Numbered from the stretch's first letter, positions 15,592 to 23,293 are shown. The stretch: DNA of 30,894 nt from Fimadaptatus sp050946055 (GCA_050946055.1 JBMNUB010000037.1:1-30894); one strand, 5' to 3'. Numbers and translations are program-made. Notes: generated by a model not told the origin, from the sequence alone.

Positions 15592-18099
15592 TCACATGTC
15601 CGGTTCAACAAAGTCGGTGAGTTCTGCGCGCCCGTCTGCGATGCGGTATGTCGCTATCTGCATGGGCGCAAGCTCCGATGAGAAGTCCGCGCCTATTGCG
15701 GGCAATTCCACGCGCACATTGCATGCCCGCCCTGCCGTTTCCACAATGCGCACTATCCAGCCCTGCCCGCATTCGGCGCGCTTGAGCGCCATGATGCGCA
15801 CATTGGGCAAGGATACGCGCGCACCCTCGTATACCGCAGGCAGTTCGCCCCCGTGCTGGCCCTCCAGCAGCAGTCGCGGCGGCGCGCACAGCGCCTCGGC
15901 AGCGGCATCGACCGCATGCAGCTCATCCGCGCGGCAGGGCATCAGCGCATAGTTAAACTCGGTCTCGCCCATGTCCATGCACTCCATGAGGGCATCGCGC
16001 TGGCCGAAGTGGTCGGCAAAGAAGGCGCTGCGCGCTATCGCCAGCCGTATCGCGCCGTCCTTAAACGACACGCCATAGCGCCCGTCGTTGAGTACGGCAA
16101 GCCCCGCATGCCCGCCGCACAGCGCCGCCCACTTGTGACCGGGCTGCTCGCGGCCGTCCATGGCCTTCTCTATGAAGCCGCCCGGCATGCTGGTTATGGC
16201 GCGCGCCTTGTTCATGCCCGTAGGGAACATCAGGCGGCACAGCCTCAGCTCATCGTTCAGCATGAGCTTGACGCGGCAGGCAAGCGTGCATCCGCCTGCA
16301 TCCAGCGTGAACAGCTGGCTCAGCACGCTCCTGCCCAGCTCCGACACCACGCGCACCGAAGCGCGCAGCGGCCCCCGGTCTATCAGCTCCACGCTGCGCG
16401 CCCTGAACGCGCCCGCTTCCTTCTCGAAGCTGAATACGCCGTGCGCCCATGTGTCGCATTCGCTGTCATCTATGAACACGCCCTGCGCCGCGCCGCAGGC
16501 TATGCTGCGCCCGCCCTCCAGTTCTGTCAGCGCGCGTATAAGCCCGCTGCTTCGGTCAAACTCGACGCGCAGATGTTCGTTCTCCAGTATTATCGCATCT
16601 GCAAGCTCCTGAACGCGCACGCCGTCGCGCGGCGGCTCCACCTTAGCGGGCTCGGCGTATATGTAACAAGTCGCATAGCCCAGCGCCGACACGTTCATGC
16701 GCACAAGCGACACATTGCGGTCGCGGCCATTGGTCTGCTCGCCGCGCACGCTCTGCACGGGCAGCACATTGCCCATGGCATCGCGTACATGCCCTGCCTC
16801 TATGGGCAGCGCCACGCACATGTCCAGCGGGAAGGAATGCGCATTGAACGCTATCGCGGGCGCGCCCACGCCTTCGGGCAGGTCGCCCAGCAGGCGCGGA
16901 CTTTCGGCCTGCCACAGCAGCCAGCCGTGCTTCTGCGGCGGCAGACAGGCTTCACCCCACTCAGGTCGTGTGCATATGCGCCGCGCCCAGCGCTGCATGG
17001 CGTACATGGTCATGTCCTCGGCCTCGTCTATCGCGGCGCAGAAGGCGCGGCAGGCATCGCCCGCCGCCGAGCGCAGCGTGCATCCGGCCAGCACGTCGTG
17101 GAACTGATTGAACATGACCTTCTTCCAGGCGGCTTCCACGCGCGCGCGCACATCGGGCGCATTCGCCAGCGCGCTTGCCATGGCGGACAGTGTCTCGGCC
17201 TCGGTGAGCGCGGTCTCGGCGCGGCGGTTGAGCGACTTTATGCGCACATTGGCGGTATAGCAGCCCGAGGCGTGATGCTGAAGGTCATGCTCCCATACAG
17301 GCGTATGCACGCCGCGCGCGCGCACATCGGCAAAGTATTCATCGACATCGCCAAAGCCCGTGCCGGCATGCTCGGCTATAAAGGGCAGCGCGCTGTTCAG
17401 CTCGGCAATCGTAGGCCCTCCGCCGTGATTGCCCACGCCGAAGAACGCCATCTGCGGGCAGCCGCTCTGTTCGGCGCGCTCGCGCAGCGCAGTGGCCTTT
17501 AAGCAGGTCAGGCTCATGCTGCCGCGCTCCGGCCTGTCCTCCAGGCCGTATATGCCGTCGCCGTATGAGAAGGGTATGCGATAGGTCAGCACCTCGCTGC
17601 CGTCGGGCGAGCGCCATGTAAACAGGTCGCAGAGCGCCGCGTTCTCGTGCGGGCCGGGCCGCATGAACACATAGCTCGACATGCGCCCGCCCCTGAGCAG
17701 CTGCGGCGTCATGCCGTTGTGGCCGAACGAGTCCACGCAGTAGCCGGTGCGCGCCATGCGCCCGGTCAGGCGGCGGAAGGTGCGCTGAGAATAGAGCATG
17801 TGCCGCGCAAACGCCTCCGCGCCCGGCAGATTCATGTCGGTCTGCACCCACATGCCGCCCGCTATGACCCATCTGCCCTGACTGACGCGCTCGCGTATCT
17901 CGCGCATCATGTCGGGGTCTACCTCCGATACGTACTCATAGTAATATGCGCAGGCGCATGTAAACACGTATGTGTCAAACTCATTCATGCGATCCAGCGC
18001 AGAGCGGAACGTGGACAGCACCTCCGCCATGCCCTCGCCCTTGCGCCATAGCCAGACCGGGTCTATGTGCGCATTGCCCACTAGATAGACCTGCTTCAT
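15592..18099 (-). CDS. Glycoside hydrolase family 38 alpha-mannosidase
   Basis: 835 residues. The zinc-binding start NAHIDPVWLW (His11, Asp13) and the nucleophile block YCVDSFGHNGMTPQLL (Asp near 123) are those of GH38; GVGNHGGGPT follows near 225. The C-terminal half is the beta-sandwich part usual for the family. No signal peptide, so it probably works on imported mannosides in the cytoplasm by a retaining mechanism. I placed the start at 18099 because AGGAGG lies six bases upstream; the ATG at 18105 touches the ribosome site. Promoter at 18144-18172. Followed by the ParB-like and phosphodiesterase genes, with no transporter in the operon. Confidence 0.93.
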   Translation of the reverse strand: MKQVYLVGNAHIDPVWLWRKGEGMAEVLSTFRSALDRMNEFDTYVFTCACAYYYEYVSEVDPDMMREIRERVSQGRWVIAGGMWVQTDMNLPGAEAFARHMLYSQRTFRRLTGRMARTGYCVDSFGHNGMTPQLLRGGRMSSYVFMRPGPHENAALCDLFTWRSPDGSEVLTYRIPFSYGDGIYGLEDRPERGSMSLTCLKATALRERAEQSGCPQMAFFGVGNHGGGPTIAELNSALPFIAEHAGTGFGDVDEYFADVRARGVHTPVWEHDLQHHASGCYTANVRIKSLNRRAETALTEAETLSAMASALANAPDVRARVEAAWKKVMFNQFHDVLAGCTLRSAAGDACRAFCAAIDEAEDMTMYAMQRWARRICTRPEWGEACLPPQKHGWLLWQAESPRLLGDLPEGVGAPAIAFNAHSFPLDMCVALPIEAGHVRDAMGNVLPVQSVRGEQTNGRDRNVSLVRMNVSALGYATCYIYAEPAKVEPPRDGVRVQELADAIILENEHLRVEFDRSSGLIRALTELEGGRSIACGAAQGVFIDDSECDTWAHGVFSFEKEAGAFRARSVELIDRGPLRASVRVVSELGRSVLSQLFTLDAGGCTLACRVKLMLNDELRLCRLMFPTGMNKARAITSMPGGFIEKAMDGREQPGHKWAALCGGHAGLAVLNDGRYGVSFKDGAIRLAIARSAFFADHFGQRDALMECMDMGETEFNYALMPCRADELHAVDAAAEALCAPPRLLLEGQHGGELPAVYEGARVSLPNVRIMALKRAECGQGWIVRIVETAGRACNVRVELPAIGADFSSELAPMQIATYRIADGRAELTDFVEPDM

Positions 18100-18143
18100 C
18101 GGCATCCTCCTAACCGACGCGGCGCGCCGGTCCGTTTTGCCAC

Positions 18144-18172
18144 ATTATAGCACGCGCGCCGCACATGCGCAA
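18144..18172 (-). promoter_or_regulatory. Sigma-A promoter of the mannosidase operon
   Basis: On the minus strand TTGCGC (18172-18167), a 17-bp spacer and TATAAT (18149-18144), giving a leader of about 38 nt. Confidence 0.7.
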
Positions 18173-18281
18173 CGTGTCGTTAACAAGAAAAACATAGCCG
18201 GGCTATATGCATGTCCGGCCATTGGTTCAGGCATGGCGCATGCAGCGGCGGCGCGGACATGCTTGAGGGGGAGTGCATGGG

Positions 18282-18342
18282 CATCGGCAGTCCGCTTGCG
18301 CCGGTTTTATGTCTGCACATCGGCAGTCCGCTTGCGCCGGTT
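18282..18342. repeat. Two 25-bp direct repeats
   Basis: The 25 bases beginning CATCGGCAGTCCGC occur at 18282-18306 and again, identical, at 18318-18342, separated by 11 bp. Only two copies exist, in the gap between the mannosidase promoter and the ZIP terminator. Confidence 0.75.
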
Positions 18343-18375
18343 AAAAGGTGCGGCATCATTCGCACTGCGTTAATG

Positions 18376-18422
18376 CAAGACAAAGGGAACGGCATTCGGC
18401 GCGATTGCCGAAAGCCGTTCCC
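18376..18422 (-). terminator. Terminator of the dtxR-zip operon
   Basis: GGGAACGGC-A-TTCGGC (18385-18400) pairs with GCCGAA-A-GCCGTTCCC (18407-18422), 15 pairs with one A-A mismatch, followed on the minus strand by TTTGTCTTG. It lies 38 bp past the zip stop codon. Confidence 0.8.
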
Positions 18423-18460
18423 CACCCTATCACACTACATGTTTGCTGCCCGGCACCGCG

Positions 18461-19249
18461 TCAGCCAAGGGCTACGTCCAGCAGCATCATAAGCGAAAAG
18501 CCCAGCGCCAGCCCTATCGTGCCGGTGTTGGAGTGCGGCTGGCGCTGAAACTCGGGAATCAGCTCCTCGACCACCACGTATATCATTGCCCCCGCCGCAA
18601 ACGCCAGCACAAACGGCAGCGCCTGCGATACGCTGGCCGTGAGCATCATGGTCAGCATCGCGCCCACCGGTTCGACTGCGCCAGACAGAAAGCCATACGC
18701 AAACGCCCTGCCGCGCCCCGCTCCCGCTGCCTTGAGCGGCATGGAGATTATCGCGCCCTCGGGGAAGTTCTGTATCGCTATGCCCAGCGCCAGCGTCACC
18801 GCGCCCGCCGCCGACACGCCCTCACTGCCGGTCAAAAGTCCCGCCAGCACCACGCCCACAGCCATGCCCTCGGGCAGATTGTGCAGCGTAACCGCCAGCA
18901 TCAGCATGGCAGAGCGCCCTAGGTGCGCAGGTCTACCTTCAGGGGCAGCGCCGCCCATGTGCAGGTGCGGTATCACCATATCCAGCACAAGCAGAAATCC
19001 CACCCCTGTCAGGAATCCGCCCACTGCGGGCAGCCACGCCACCTGACCTGCCTGCTCCGCCATGTCCATTGCGGGTATCAGCAGAGACCATACCGATGCC
19101 GCTATCATGACTCCCGCCGCAAATCCCAGCAGCAGCCGCTGCCAGCCATCGCGCATCTGGCCGCGCATGAACAGCGCCATGCCCGCGCCCAGTGTCGTGC
19201 CTAAAAGCGGCAAAATCATGCCCAGCACGACGCTCATGTTTACGCTCAT
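18461..19249 (-). CDS. ZIP-family divalent metal transporter
   Basis: 262 residues with about eight membrane helices. The ZIP signatures HNLPEGMAVG (123-132) and QNFPEGA (160-166) in helices 4 and 5 form the metal site; His96 and His98 lie in the loop before. ZIP proteins bring Zn2+, Fe2+ or Mn2+ into the cytoplasm. GGGGGAGGG lies just before the ATG at 19249. The gene starts 18 bp after the DtxR-family repressor stop codon, so the pair is an operon whose promoter carries a metal-box palindrome. Context favours iron or manganese as the substrate, but the sequence alone cannot decide. Confidence 0.9.
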   Translation of the reverse strand: MSVNMSVVLGMILPLLGTTLGAGMALFMRGQMRDGWQRLLLGFAAGVMIAASVWSLLIPAMDMAEQAGQVAWLPAVGGFLTGVGFLLVLDMVIPHLHMGGAAPEGRPAHLGRSAMLMLAVTLHNLPEGMAVGVVLAGLLTGSEGVSAAGAVTLALGIAIQNFPEGAIISMPLKAAGAGRGRAFAYGFLSGAVEPVGAMLTMMLTASVSQALPFVLAFAAGAMIYVVVEELIPEFQRQPHSNTGTIGLALGFSLMMLLDVALG

Positions 19250-19267
19250 AAGCCCTCCCCCGCGCCC

Positions 19268-19672
19268 TCAGCGCCCGTCCCCGCGCACATTCCCGCCCAC
19301 ATGGCGGCGTATGGCGGCGACCGTCTCGTCGCTCAAGTCATGCTCTATCCTGCAGGCATCCTCGCGCGCAGTCTTTTCGCTCACGCCTATGCGCATCAGC
19401 ACATCGGTTATCAGCTTATGGCGCCCGTATATGCGCGCGGCTATCTCCATGCCCTTGTCTGTAAGCTTTATCAGGCCATCCTTGTCCATGGTTATATATC
19501 CGTTTTCCCTGAGCCGCTTGGTGGCGTAGCTCACGCTGGGCTTGGTCACTCCCAGCTCGGCGGCTATGTCTATCGAGCGTATATACCCATGCTTCTCCTG
19601 CATCATCAGCATGGTCTCAAGGTAGTCTTCCGAAGATTTAAGTATCTGCACGGCGATATTCCCCGCTTTCAT
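19268..19672 (-). CDS. DtxR-family metal-dependent repressor, iron-type ligand set
   Basis: 134 residues: winged helix (about 13-72) plus dimerisation domain, with no SH3-like third domain, as in MntR-size proteins. Candidate metal ligands by alignment: Asp16 and Glu19 (SSEDYLET), His85 (GRHKLI), Cys107, Glu110 and His111 (ACRIEHDLSDE). Cys107 matches Cys102 of iron-sensing DtxR, where MntR has Glu, while Asp16 matches MntR Asp8, so the site is mixed. With bound metal such proteins dimerise on palindromes at metal-uptake promoters. The ATG at 19672 has a poor ribosome site; the GTG at 19651 has GGGGA eight bases upstream and could be the true start. Likely reader of the RGTTAG-N6-CTAACY boxes. 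Confidence 0.9.
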   Translation of the reverse strand: MKAGNIAVQILKSSEDYLETMLMMQEKHGYIRSIDIAAELGVTKPSVSYATKRLRENGYITMDKDGLIKLTDKGMEIAARIYGRHKLITDVLMRIGVSEKTAREDACRIEHDLSDETVAAIRRHVGGNVRGDGR

Positions 19673-19689
19673 TCAGCATTGCATTCATT

Positions 19690-19718
19690 AGGTTAACATA
19701 TTCTAACCCAAAATGCAA
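19690..19718 (-). promoter_or_regulatory. Promoter of the dtxR-zip operon with metal box 1
   Basis: On the minus strand TTGCAT (19718-19713), a 17-bp spacer and TAACCT (19695-19690). The palindrome GGTTAACATATTCTAACC (19691-19708) covers the spacer and -10 box, so a bound repressor would block RNA polymerase; autoregulation is likely. Confidence 0.65.
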
Positions 19719-19989
19719 CCGCTGAAACAGCAAATGCACCGCAACATAAGCCGCAAGCCTGACGCACCCGCGCGGATCAGCTTTCTCCTTGCAGCCGGTG
19801 GACATGCGCCGCGCGCCAGCATACGGCATGTTCTGCGCGCTTTGCCCCGGCACATTATAAATATGCCCGGACATGGCGTCTCGTTACACCGCCGCACACG
19901 CGCCCTGCACAGCACGGCTGCGGCGCGCTGCCGCTTGCCCATGCGCCCAGAGCCCCACTCGGCAATGCCGTCCGGCAAAATATGCCCTA
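19719..19989. other. Intergenic stretch without recognised content
   Basis: Between the dtxR promoter (minus) and the DUF2325 promoter (plus). No coding frame with a ribosome site and no strong hairpin was found. Confidence 0.4.
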
Positions 19990-20018
19990 TTGACAGGCAG
20001 CGTGGTTTCTGATATCAT
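19990..20018 (+). promoter_or_regulatory. Sigma-A promoter of the DUF2325 gene
   Basis: TTGACA (19990-19995), 17-bp spacer, TATCAT (20013-20018). Metal box 2 starts at the expected +1 position. Confidence 0.8.
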
Positions 20019-20024
20019 ATAGTC

Positions 20025-20042
20025 AGTTAGAGCGCCTTAACT
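20025..20042 (+). promoter_or_regulatory. Metal box 2 (DtxR-type operator)
   Basis: AGTTAG-AGCGCC-TTAACT, one mismatch from a perfect palindrome, at the predicted transcription start of the DUF2325 gene. Confidence 0.65.
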
Positions 20043-20069
20043 TAAAGCGGCGCGTATATTTTAAATATC

Positions 20070-20087
20070 AGTTAGTTTAATCTAACT
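20070..20087 (+). promoter_or_regulatory. Metal box 3 (DtxR-type operator)
   Basis: AGTTAG-TTTAAT-CTAACT, perfect 6-bp arms, in the leader 18 bp before the DUF2325 start codon. Centre-to-centre distance from box 2 is 45 bp. Confidence 0.75.
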
Positions 20088-20104
20088 CAGGACGGAAGAG
20101 GCCC

Positions 20105-20416
20105 ATGAGCATAGTTATAATCGGCGGCAACGAGTGCATGGAGCGCGCATACGCCAGAACCTGCGGCGAATACGGCTGCGATGCGAAGATATTCACGCGC
20201 AGGCATAAGGATCTTCAGCATGTGTTCGGCTGTCCCGACCTGTGCATACTCTTCACCAGCACGGTGTCGCACAACATGGTGCGCATAGCGTCGCAGGAAG
20301 CGCGCAAACGCCGCGTGCCGCTGGCGCGCAGTCACACCAGCTCGCTGTCTGCGCTCAACGCCCTGCTGCGCGAATTCTGCGCCAGACGCGACCGGGCTGG
20401 CAGCGCCCGCCCATAA
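20105..20416 (+). CDS. DUF2325 domain protein
   Basis: 103 residues, the normal size for a stand-alone DUF2325 protein. It opens with MSIVIIGGNE (Rossmann-like beta strand and glycine loop) and carries the family blocks CPDLCILFTSTVSHNMV (about 43-59) and ARSHTSSLSALN (about 74-86). The molecular role of DUF2325 is not known. GGAAGAGG precedes the ATG. The gene has its own promoter (19990-20018) and two operator-like boxes, which puts it under the same control as feo and dtxR-zip. Apparently monocistronic; hairpins at 20536-20574 and 20606-20638 follow. Confidence 0.85.
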   Translation: MSIVIIGGNECMERAYARTCGEYGCDAKIFTRRHKDLQHVFGCPDLCILFTSTVSHNMVRIASQEARKRRVPLARSHTSSLSALNALLREFCARRDRAGSARP

Positions 20417-20535
20417 GCCCGACAAAGCGCCCGCCCGTCCAAGGGCGCGTACACAGCCGCATGCGCCGCACAATGGGCAGAGCTTCATATTATATGCGTT
20501 CAGCCGCGAGCCATCCGCTCTACCCTCGGCCTCCG

Positions 20536-20638
20536 GCAAAGCGCTCTATACCCGCCGGGATATAAGCGCTTTGCGCGGCGCTGCCCGCGTTCGGAGCTTT
20601 AAACCGCTCTGCCGCGAGCAAGCTATGTGCGGCAGAGC
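20536..20638 (+). other. Two strong hairpins after DUF2325
   Basis: GCAAAGCGCT (20536-20545) pairs with AGCGCTTTGC (20565-20574), with inner pairs CCC/GGG. GCTCTGCCGC (20606-20615) pairs with GCGGCAGAGC (20629-20638). Neither has a U-tract. They may help terminate the DUF2325 transcript or be remnants of a repeat. Confidence 0.5.
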
Positions 20639-20804
20639 CGCCCCCGCTCATCTGCATCAGCATAGGGCGCAAATGCGCACTGGTAGGGTGGGTTCTGTTT
20701 AGCCGTCCTGCGCCCGCCATGGCAAATCCGCACAAAGCCGTCCTTTTCGGCATTCGGCGCGCTATCCATGCGCAGTGCAACGCTCTGATTGCGCACGTCA
20801 TGCC

Positions 20805-20910
20805 AGCTTCTGAACTGCGCCGGTCGCCGCTGTGTGCATGATTTCGCGCGTTAGACAAGCTTCCGGACTGCGCCGGTCGCCGCTATGCGCATGATGTAAC
20901 GCATCAGGCC
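20805..20910. repeat. 53-bp tandem repeat, two units
   Basis: AGCTTC...ACTGCGCCGGTCGCCGC starts at 20805 and recurs at 20858 (period 53 bp); a third unit beginning AGCTCC at 20911 fades at once. It lies in the 680-bp gap before the AraC gene. No gene is supported in this gap. Confidence 0.7.
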
Positions 20911-20960
20911 AGCTCCACCCTTTGCCAAAGCATTTCATGCGCACGGACAAGGGGCTTTGA

Positions 20961-20989
20961 TTGAAATGTGCCGCGCACGGTGCTATCAT
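20961..20989 (+). promoter_or_regulatory. Sigma-A promoter of the AraC-family gene
   Basis: TTGAAA (20961-20966), 17-bp spacer, TATCAT (20984-20989). A second TATAAT at 21068-21073, close to the gene, has no good -35 box. Confidence 0.75.
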
Positions 20990-21098
20990 AGTGGCGTGAT
21001 CCGCAATTCGGCCTCGCGCAGAAGCAAATACAGCAAGCACGGCAAAGCGCGGGGCGCGCATATGCGCTATAATATTGCCCGTGAAAGGGGGAAGCGCA

Positions 21099-22106
21099 AT
21101 GGAGTATCAAGATGTGGTGCAATCGGCGTTGGATGAGATAGACGCACATCTGACCTGCGGCATAGAGCTGGACGCGCTGGCGCGATCGGTGGGCTACTCC
21201 ACGTACCACTTCTGCCGCATATTCGCCGAGCTGACCGGCATGCCGGTGATGGGCTATGTGACGCGCCGCCGTATGGAACACGCCATGTATGAACTGGCGC
21301 GCGGCCGGCGCATAATCGACGTGGCGCTGGAACACGGCTTCGACTCGCATGCGGGATTCACGCGCGCGTTCAAGCGCTGCTTTGGGTTTGCGCCCTCACT
21401 GTGCCATCTGCGCATAACACCCCTCGAGCTAAAACGCATCACGCCGCAGGGCGTGAAAAGGAGATATGCCGATATGGACATAATGCAGCCGCATCTGACC
21501 GAGCTTACGCCTTTTACCGTGGTCGGGCGCACAATGAAGATAAGCGCGCGCGACGTGCGCAGGCATGCCGACATACCTGCGCTGTGCTATTCGCGCGAGT
21601 TCGAGCGCAGCGGCGACGATCTGCTTGAGGGCGTGCTGGAGTGCCTGCCCAAGTCGGATGCCATAAAGCACTGCGAGATAAGCATGTGCTATGACTTTGA
21701 CCCCGAGGAGGGTTTGTTCACATACATGCTGGGTAGAGGTGCGTTTTGCCGTGATGAGCTTGAAAAGCTGCCTTCCGGCCTGACTTGTGCGGAGATAAGC
21801 GGCCTGTACGCGGCTTTCTCCACGCCGCTTGTGCCATTTGAGCAGCATGACCGCTATGCGCAGACCATACGCGACACCTGGAACGCCATATTGACGCAAT
21901 GGCTGCCCGCCTCCGAGTTCGAGTACGACGATGCGCGCAGGGACTTCGAGTACTATGACTATCGCGACCATGGCCGATACTTTGGCAATCGCTGTCAGAT
22001 GGACATATACATACCCGTGCGCCAGCGCGAGGATGCCCGTCGTGCCAGCGAGGAGCGCGGCCGCATACTCTGGGAGCAGGAGATGAAGCGCCGTAAGGAG
22101 CTATAA
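21099..22106 (+). CDS. AraC-family regulator with GyrI-like effector domain
   Basis: 335 residues. The N-terminal AraC double helix-turn-helix (about 5-105) includes LARSVGYSTYHFCRIFAELTG and the second helix pair ending FDSHAGFTRAFKRCFGFAPS. A linker leads to a GyrI/Rob-type small-molecule-binding domain (about 125-315) that begins PHLTELTPFTVVGRTMKIS and ends MDIYIPV. Regulators with this layout respond to drugs, dyes or toxic metabolites. The ATG at 21099 has AAAGGGGGAAG upstream; a frame extension of eight codons is ignored. It stands alone, between a promoter at 20961 and a hairpin at 22170. The target is not evident from the neighbours. Confidence 0.9.
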   Translation: MEYQDVVQSALDEIDAHLTCGIELDALARSVGYSTYHFCRIFAELTGMPVMGYVTRRRMEHAMYELARGRRIIDVALEHGFDSHAGFTRAFKRCFGFAPSLCHLRITPLELKRITPQGVKRRYADMDIMQPHLTELTPFTVVGRTMKISARDVRRHADIPALCYSREFERSGDDLLEGVLECLPKSDAIKHCEISMCYDFDPEEGLFTYMLGRGAFCRDELEKLPSGLTCAEISGLYAAFSTPLVPFEQHDRYAQTIRDTWNAILTQWLPASEFEYDDARRDFEYYDYRDHGRYFGNRCQMDIYIPVRQREDARRASEERGRILWEQEMKRRKEL

Positions 22107-22169
22107 GCACCTGCCAGCATGAGTGCGCGGGCAATATACACTCGCCATGCCGCCATCACAAGCACCCAA

Positions 22170-22215
22170 CCGCGCCCGCGCAGAGCCTTTACACATGGGC
22201 TTTGTGCGGGCGCGG
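22170..22215 (+). terminator. Terminator-like hairpin after the AraC gene
   Basis: CCGCGCCCGC (22170-22179) pairs with GCGGGCGCGG (22206-22215), with an inner AGCC/GGCT stem. Only CTAGTTTAT follows, so the U-tract is weak. Confidence 0.6.
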
Positions 22216-22255
22216 CTAGTTTATGGCGCGCGGGTTCAGAGCATGTGCGATAGTT

Positions 22256-22355
22256 CCGCTGCGCACTGCGGCGCACAGATGCTTCCCTCATGCGACGGAT
22301 AAGCTCTGCTTGCACGCAGCGGATTTGCGTGACCGCTGCGCACTGCGGCGCACAG
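22256..22355. repeat. Two 23-bp direct repeats, 77 bp apart
   Basis: The 23 bases CCGCTGCGCACTGCGG plus CGCACAG occur at 22256-22278 and at 22333-22355. The core is nearly palindromic. Between the AraC gene and the feo promoter there is otherwise no supported gene. Confidence 0.7.
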
Positions 22356-22591
22356 GCGCTGTGCCTGCCGCCGGACACATCCGGCCGCTACATGCCCGCG
22401 CTCCCCGCCTCGGCATTCACCGGCGGCTCATACCGCTTCCCCCGCCTCCGGTTCATGCTCTGCATGCTAGGCTGTTCGCCATGGCGCAAGGCCGCTTGAC
22501 ATGCGCATATGGCCGGGCCGCAGCGCAACTCTCCGCGCTCAGCGCCGCGTTAGTCATGACAAACTTAACGATATTGTTCGTGCGGAAGGTA

Positions 22592-22620
22592 TTGACAACG
22601 TTGGTTAGAGGTGTTAAACT
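22592..22620 (+). promoter_or_regulatory. feo operon promoter with metal box 4
   Basis: TTGACA (22592-22597), 17-bp spacer, TAAACT (22615-22620). GGTTAG-AGGTGT-TAAACT (22603-22620) lies over the spacer and -10 box; its right arm is imperfect. Confidence 0.75.
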
Positions 22621-22635
22621 TATTGCCGTCCAATG

Positions 22636-22653
22636 GGTTAGTTAAATCTAACA
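22636..22653 (+). promoter_or_regulatory. Metal box 5 (DtxR-type operator)
   Basis: GGTTAG-TTAAAT-CTAACA in the feo leader, 33 bp centre-to-centre from box 4 and about 40 bp before feoA1. Confidence 0.75.
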
Positions 22654-22693
22654 TAGTTTAATCAGGCGGCGCTGCCGCCGAAGGGAGATGCGC

Positions 22694-22906
22694 ATGATGC
22701 CACTGGGGATGATGGGCGCTGGCGAAGCCGGCACCATAAAGAAGATAACCGGACGCGACGATGTGCGCCAGCATCTGGCAGAGCTGGGGTTCGTCGTGGG
22801 CGCAGGGGTGAGCGTGGTGAGCGAGATGGGCGGCAACTTGATATTGGCCGTAAAGGACAGCCGCATCGCGCTGGACAAGACACTGGCCATGCGCATAATG
22901 GTCTGA
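22694..22906 (+). CDS. feoA: FeoA protein 1
   Basis: 70 residues with the SH3-like FeoA fold: PLGMMGAGEAGTIKKITG, then HLAELGFVVGAGVSVVSEMGGNLILAVKDSRIALDKTLAMRIMV. FeoA proteins bind the cytoplasmic face of FeoB and are needed for Fe2+ uptake. The start at 22694 has AAGGGAG six bases upstream; the ATG at 22688 touches that site. First gene of the operon, 18 bp before feoA2. The sequence is clearly different from feoA2, so the two paralogs may have separate roles. Confidence 0.9.
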   Translation: MMPLGMMGAGEAGTIKKITGRDDVRQHLAELGFVVGAGVSVVSEMGGNLILAVKDSRIALDKTLAMRIMV

Positions 22907-22924
22907 CGCAAAGGGGGAAGCGGT

Positions 22925-23146
22925 ATGAAGACTCTCAGGGACATCAAAGTGGGCCAGCACGCGGTGATAGAGAAGCTGCACGGCGAAGGTGCGCTCAAGC
23001 GCCGCATAATGGACATGGGCCTTACCAAAGGCACGGAGGTCTATGTGCGCAAGGTCGCGCCGCTGGGCGATCCCATGGAACTGACCGTGCGCGGCTATGA
23101 GCTGAGCGTGCGAAAAGCCGATGCGGAGCTTATCGAGGTAAGGTGA
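22925..23146 (+). CDS. feoA: FeoA protein 2
   Basis: 73 residues, FeoA family: LRDIKVGQHAVIEKL, then KRRIMDMGLTKGTEVYVRKVAPLGDPMELTVRGYELSVRK. This is the more canonical of the two FeoA copies (MGLTKGTEV and RGYELSVRK are standard). A long ribosome site (AAAGGGGGAAG) precedes the ATG at 22925. A small hairpin with TTTT and an operator-like box separate it from feoB. Confidence 0.93.
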   Translation: MKTLRDIKVGQHAVIEKLHGEGALKRRIMDMGLTKGTEVYVRKVAPLGDPMELTVRGYELSVRKADAELIEVR

Positions 23147-23243
23147 TATATGCAAGCGCGCTCCGCACAGCGCTTTGAAGCGCTGACGGCGCGCTGCGGG
23201 CAGATCTTGCCCGGTGCAGGCACCGCAGGCAAATGTATGGGAG

Positions 23244-23264
23244 GCCGCAGGAGTGCGGCGTTTT
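23244..23264 (+). terminator. Small terminator or attenuator between feoA2 and feoB
   Basis: GCCGCA (23244-23249) pairs with TGCGGC (23254-23259) around GGAG, followed by GTTTTAT. It is short and may cut only part of the transcripts that enter feoB. Confidence 0.45.
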
Positions 23265-23275
23265 ATCAAGGCATG

Positions 23276-23293
23276 AGTTAGCGAAGGCTAACT
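23276..23293 (+). promoter_or_regulatory. Metal box 6 (DtxR-type operator) before feoB
   Basis: AGTTAG-CGAAGG-CTAACT, perfect arms, 32 bp before the feoB start codon and inside the operon. No standard promoter is obvious next to it. Confidence 0.7.

Noticed and set aside
15853..17502. 549-codon plus-strand frame opposite the mannosidase
   Set aside because: Same reason: the mannosidase has catalytic motifs, the opposite frame has only low-complexity Ala/His/Arg/Gln composition.
18282..18342. Possible CRISPR array
   Set aside because: Only two repeats with an 11-bp spacer, and no cas genes in the window.
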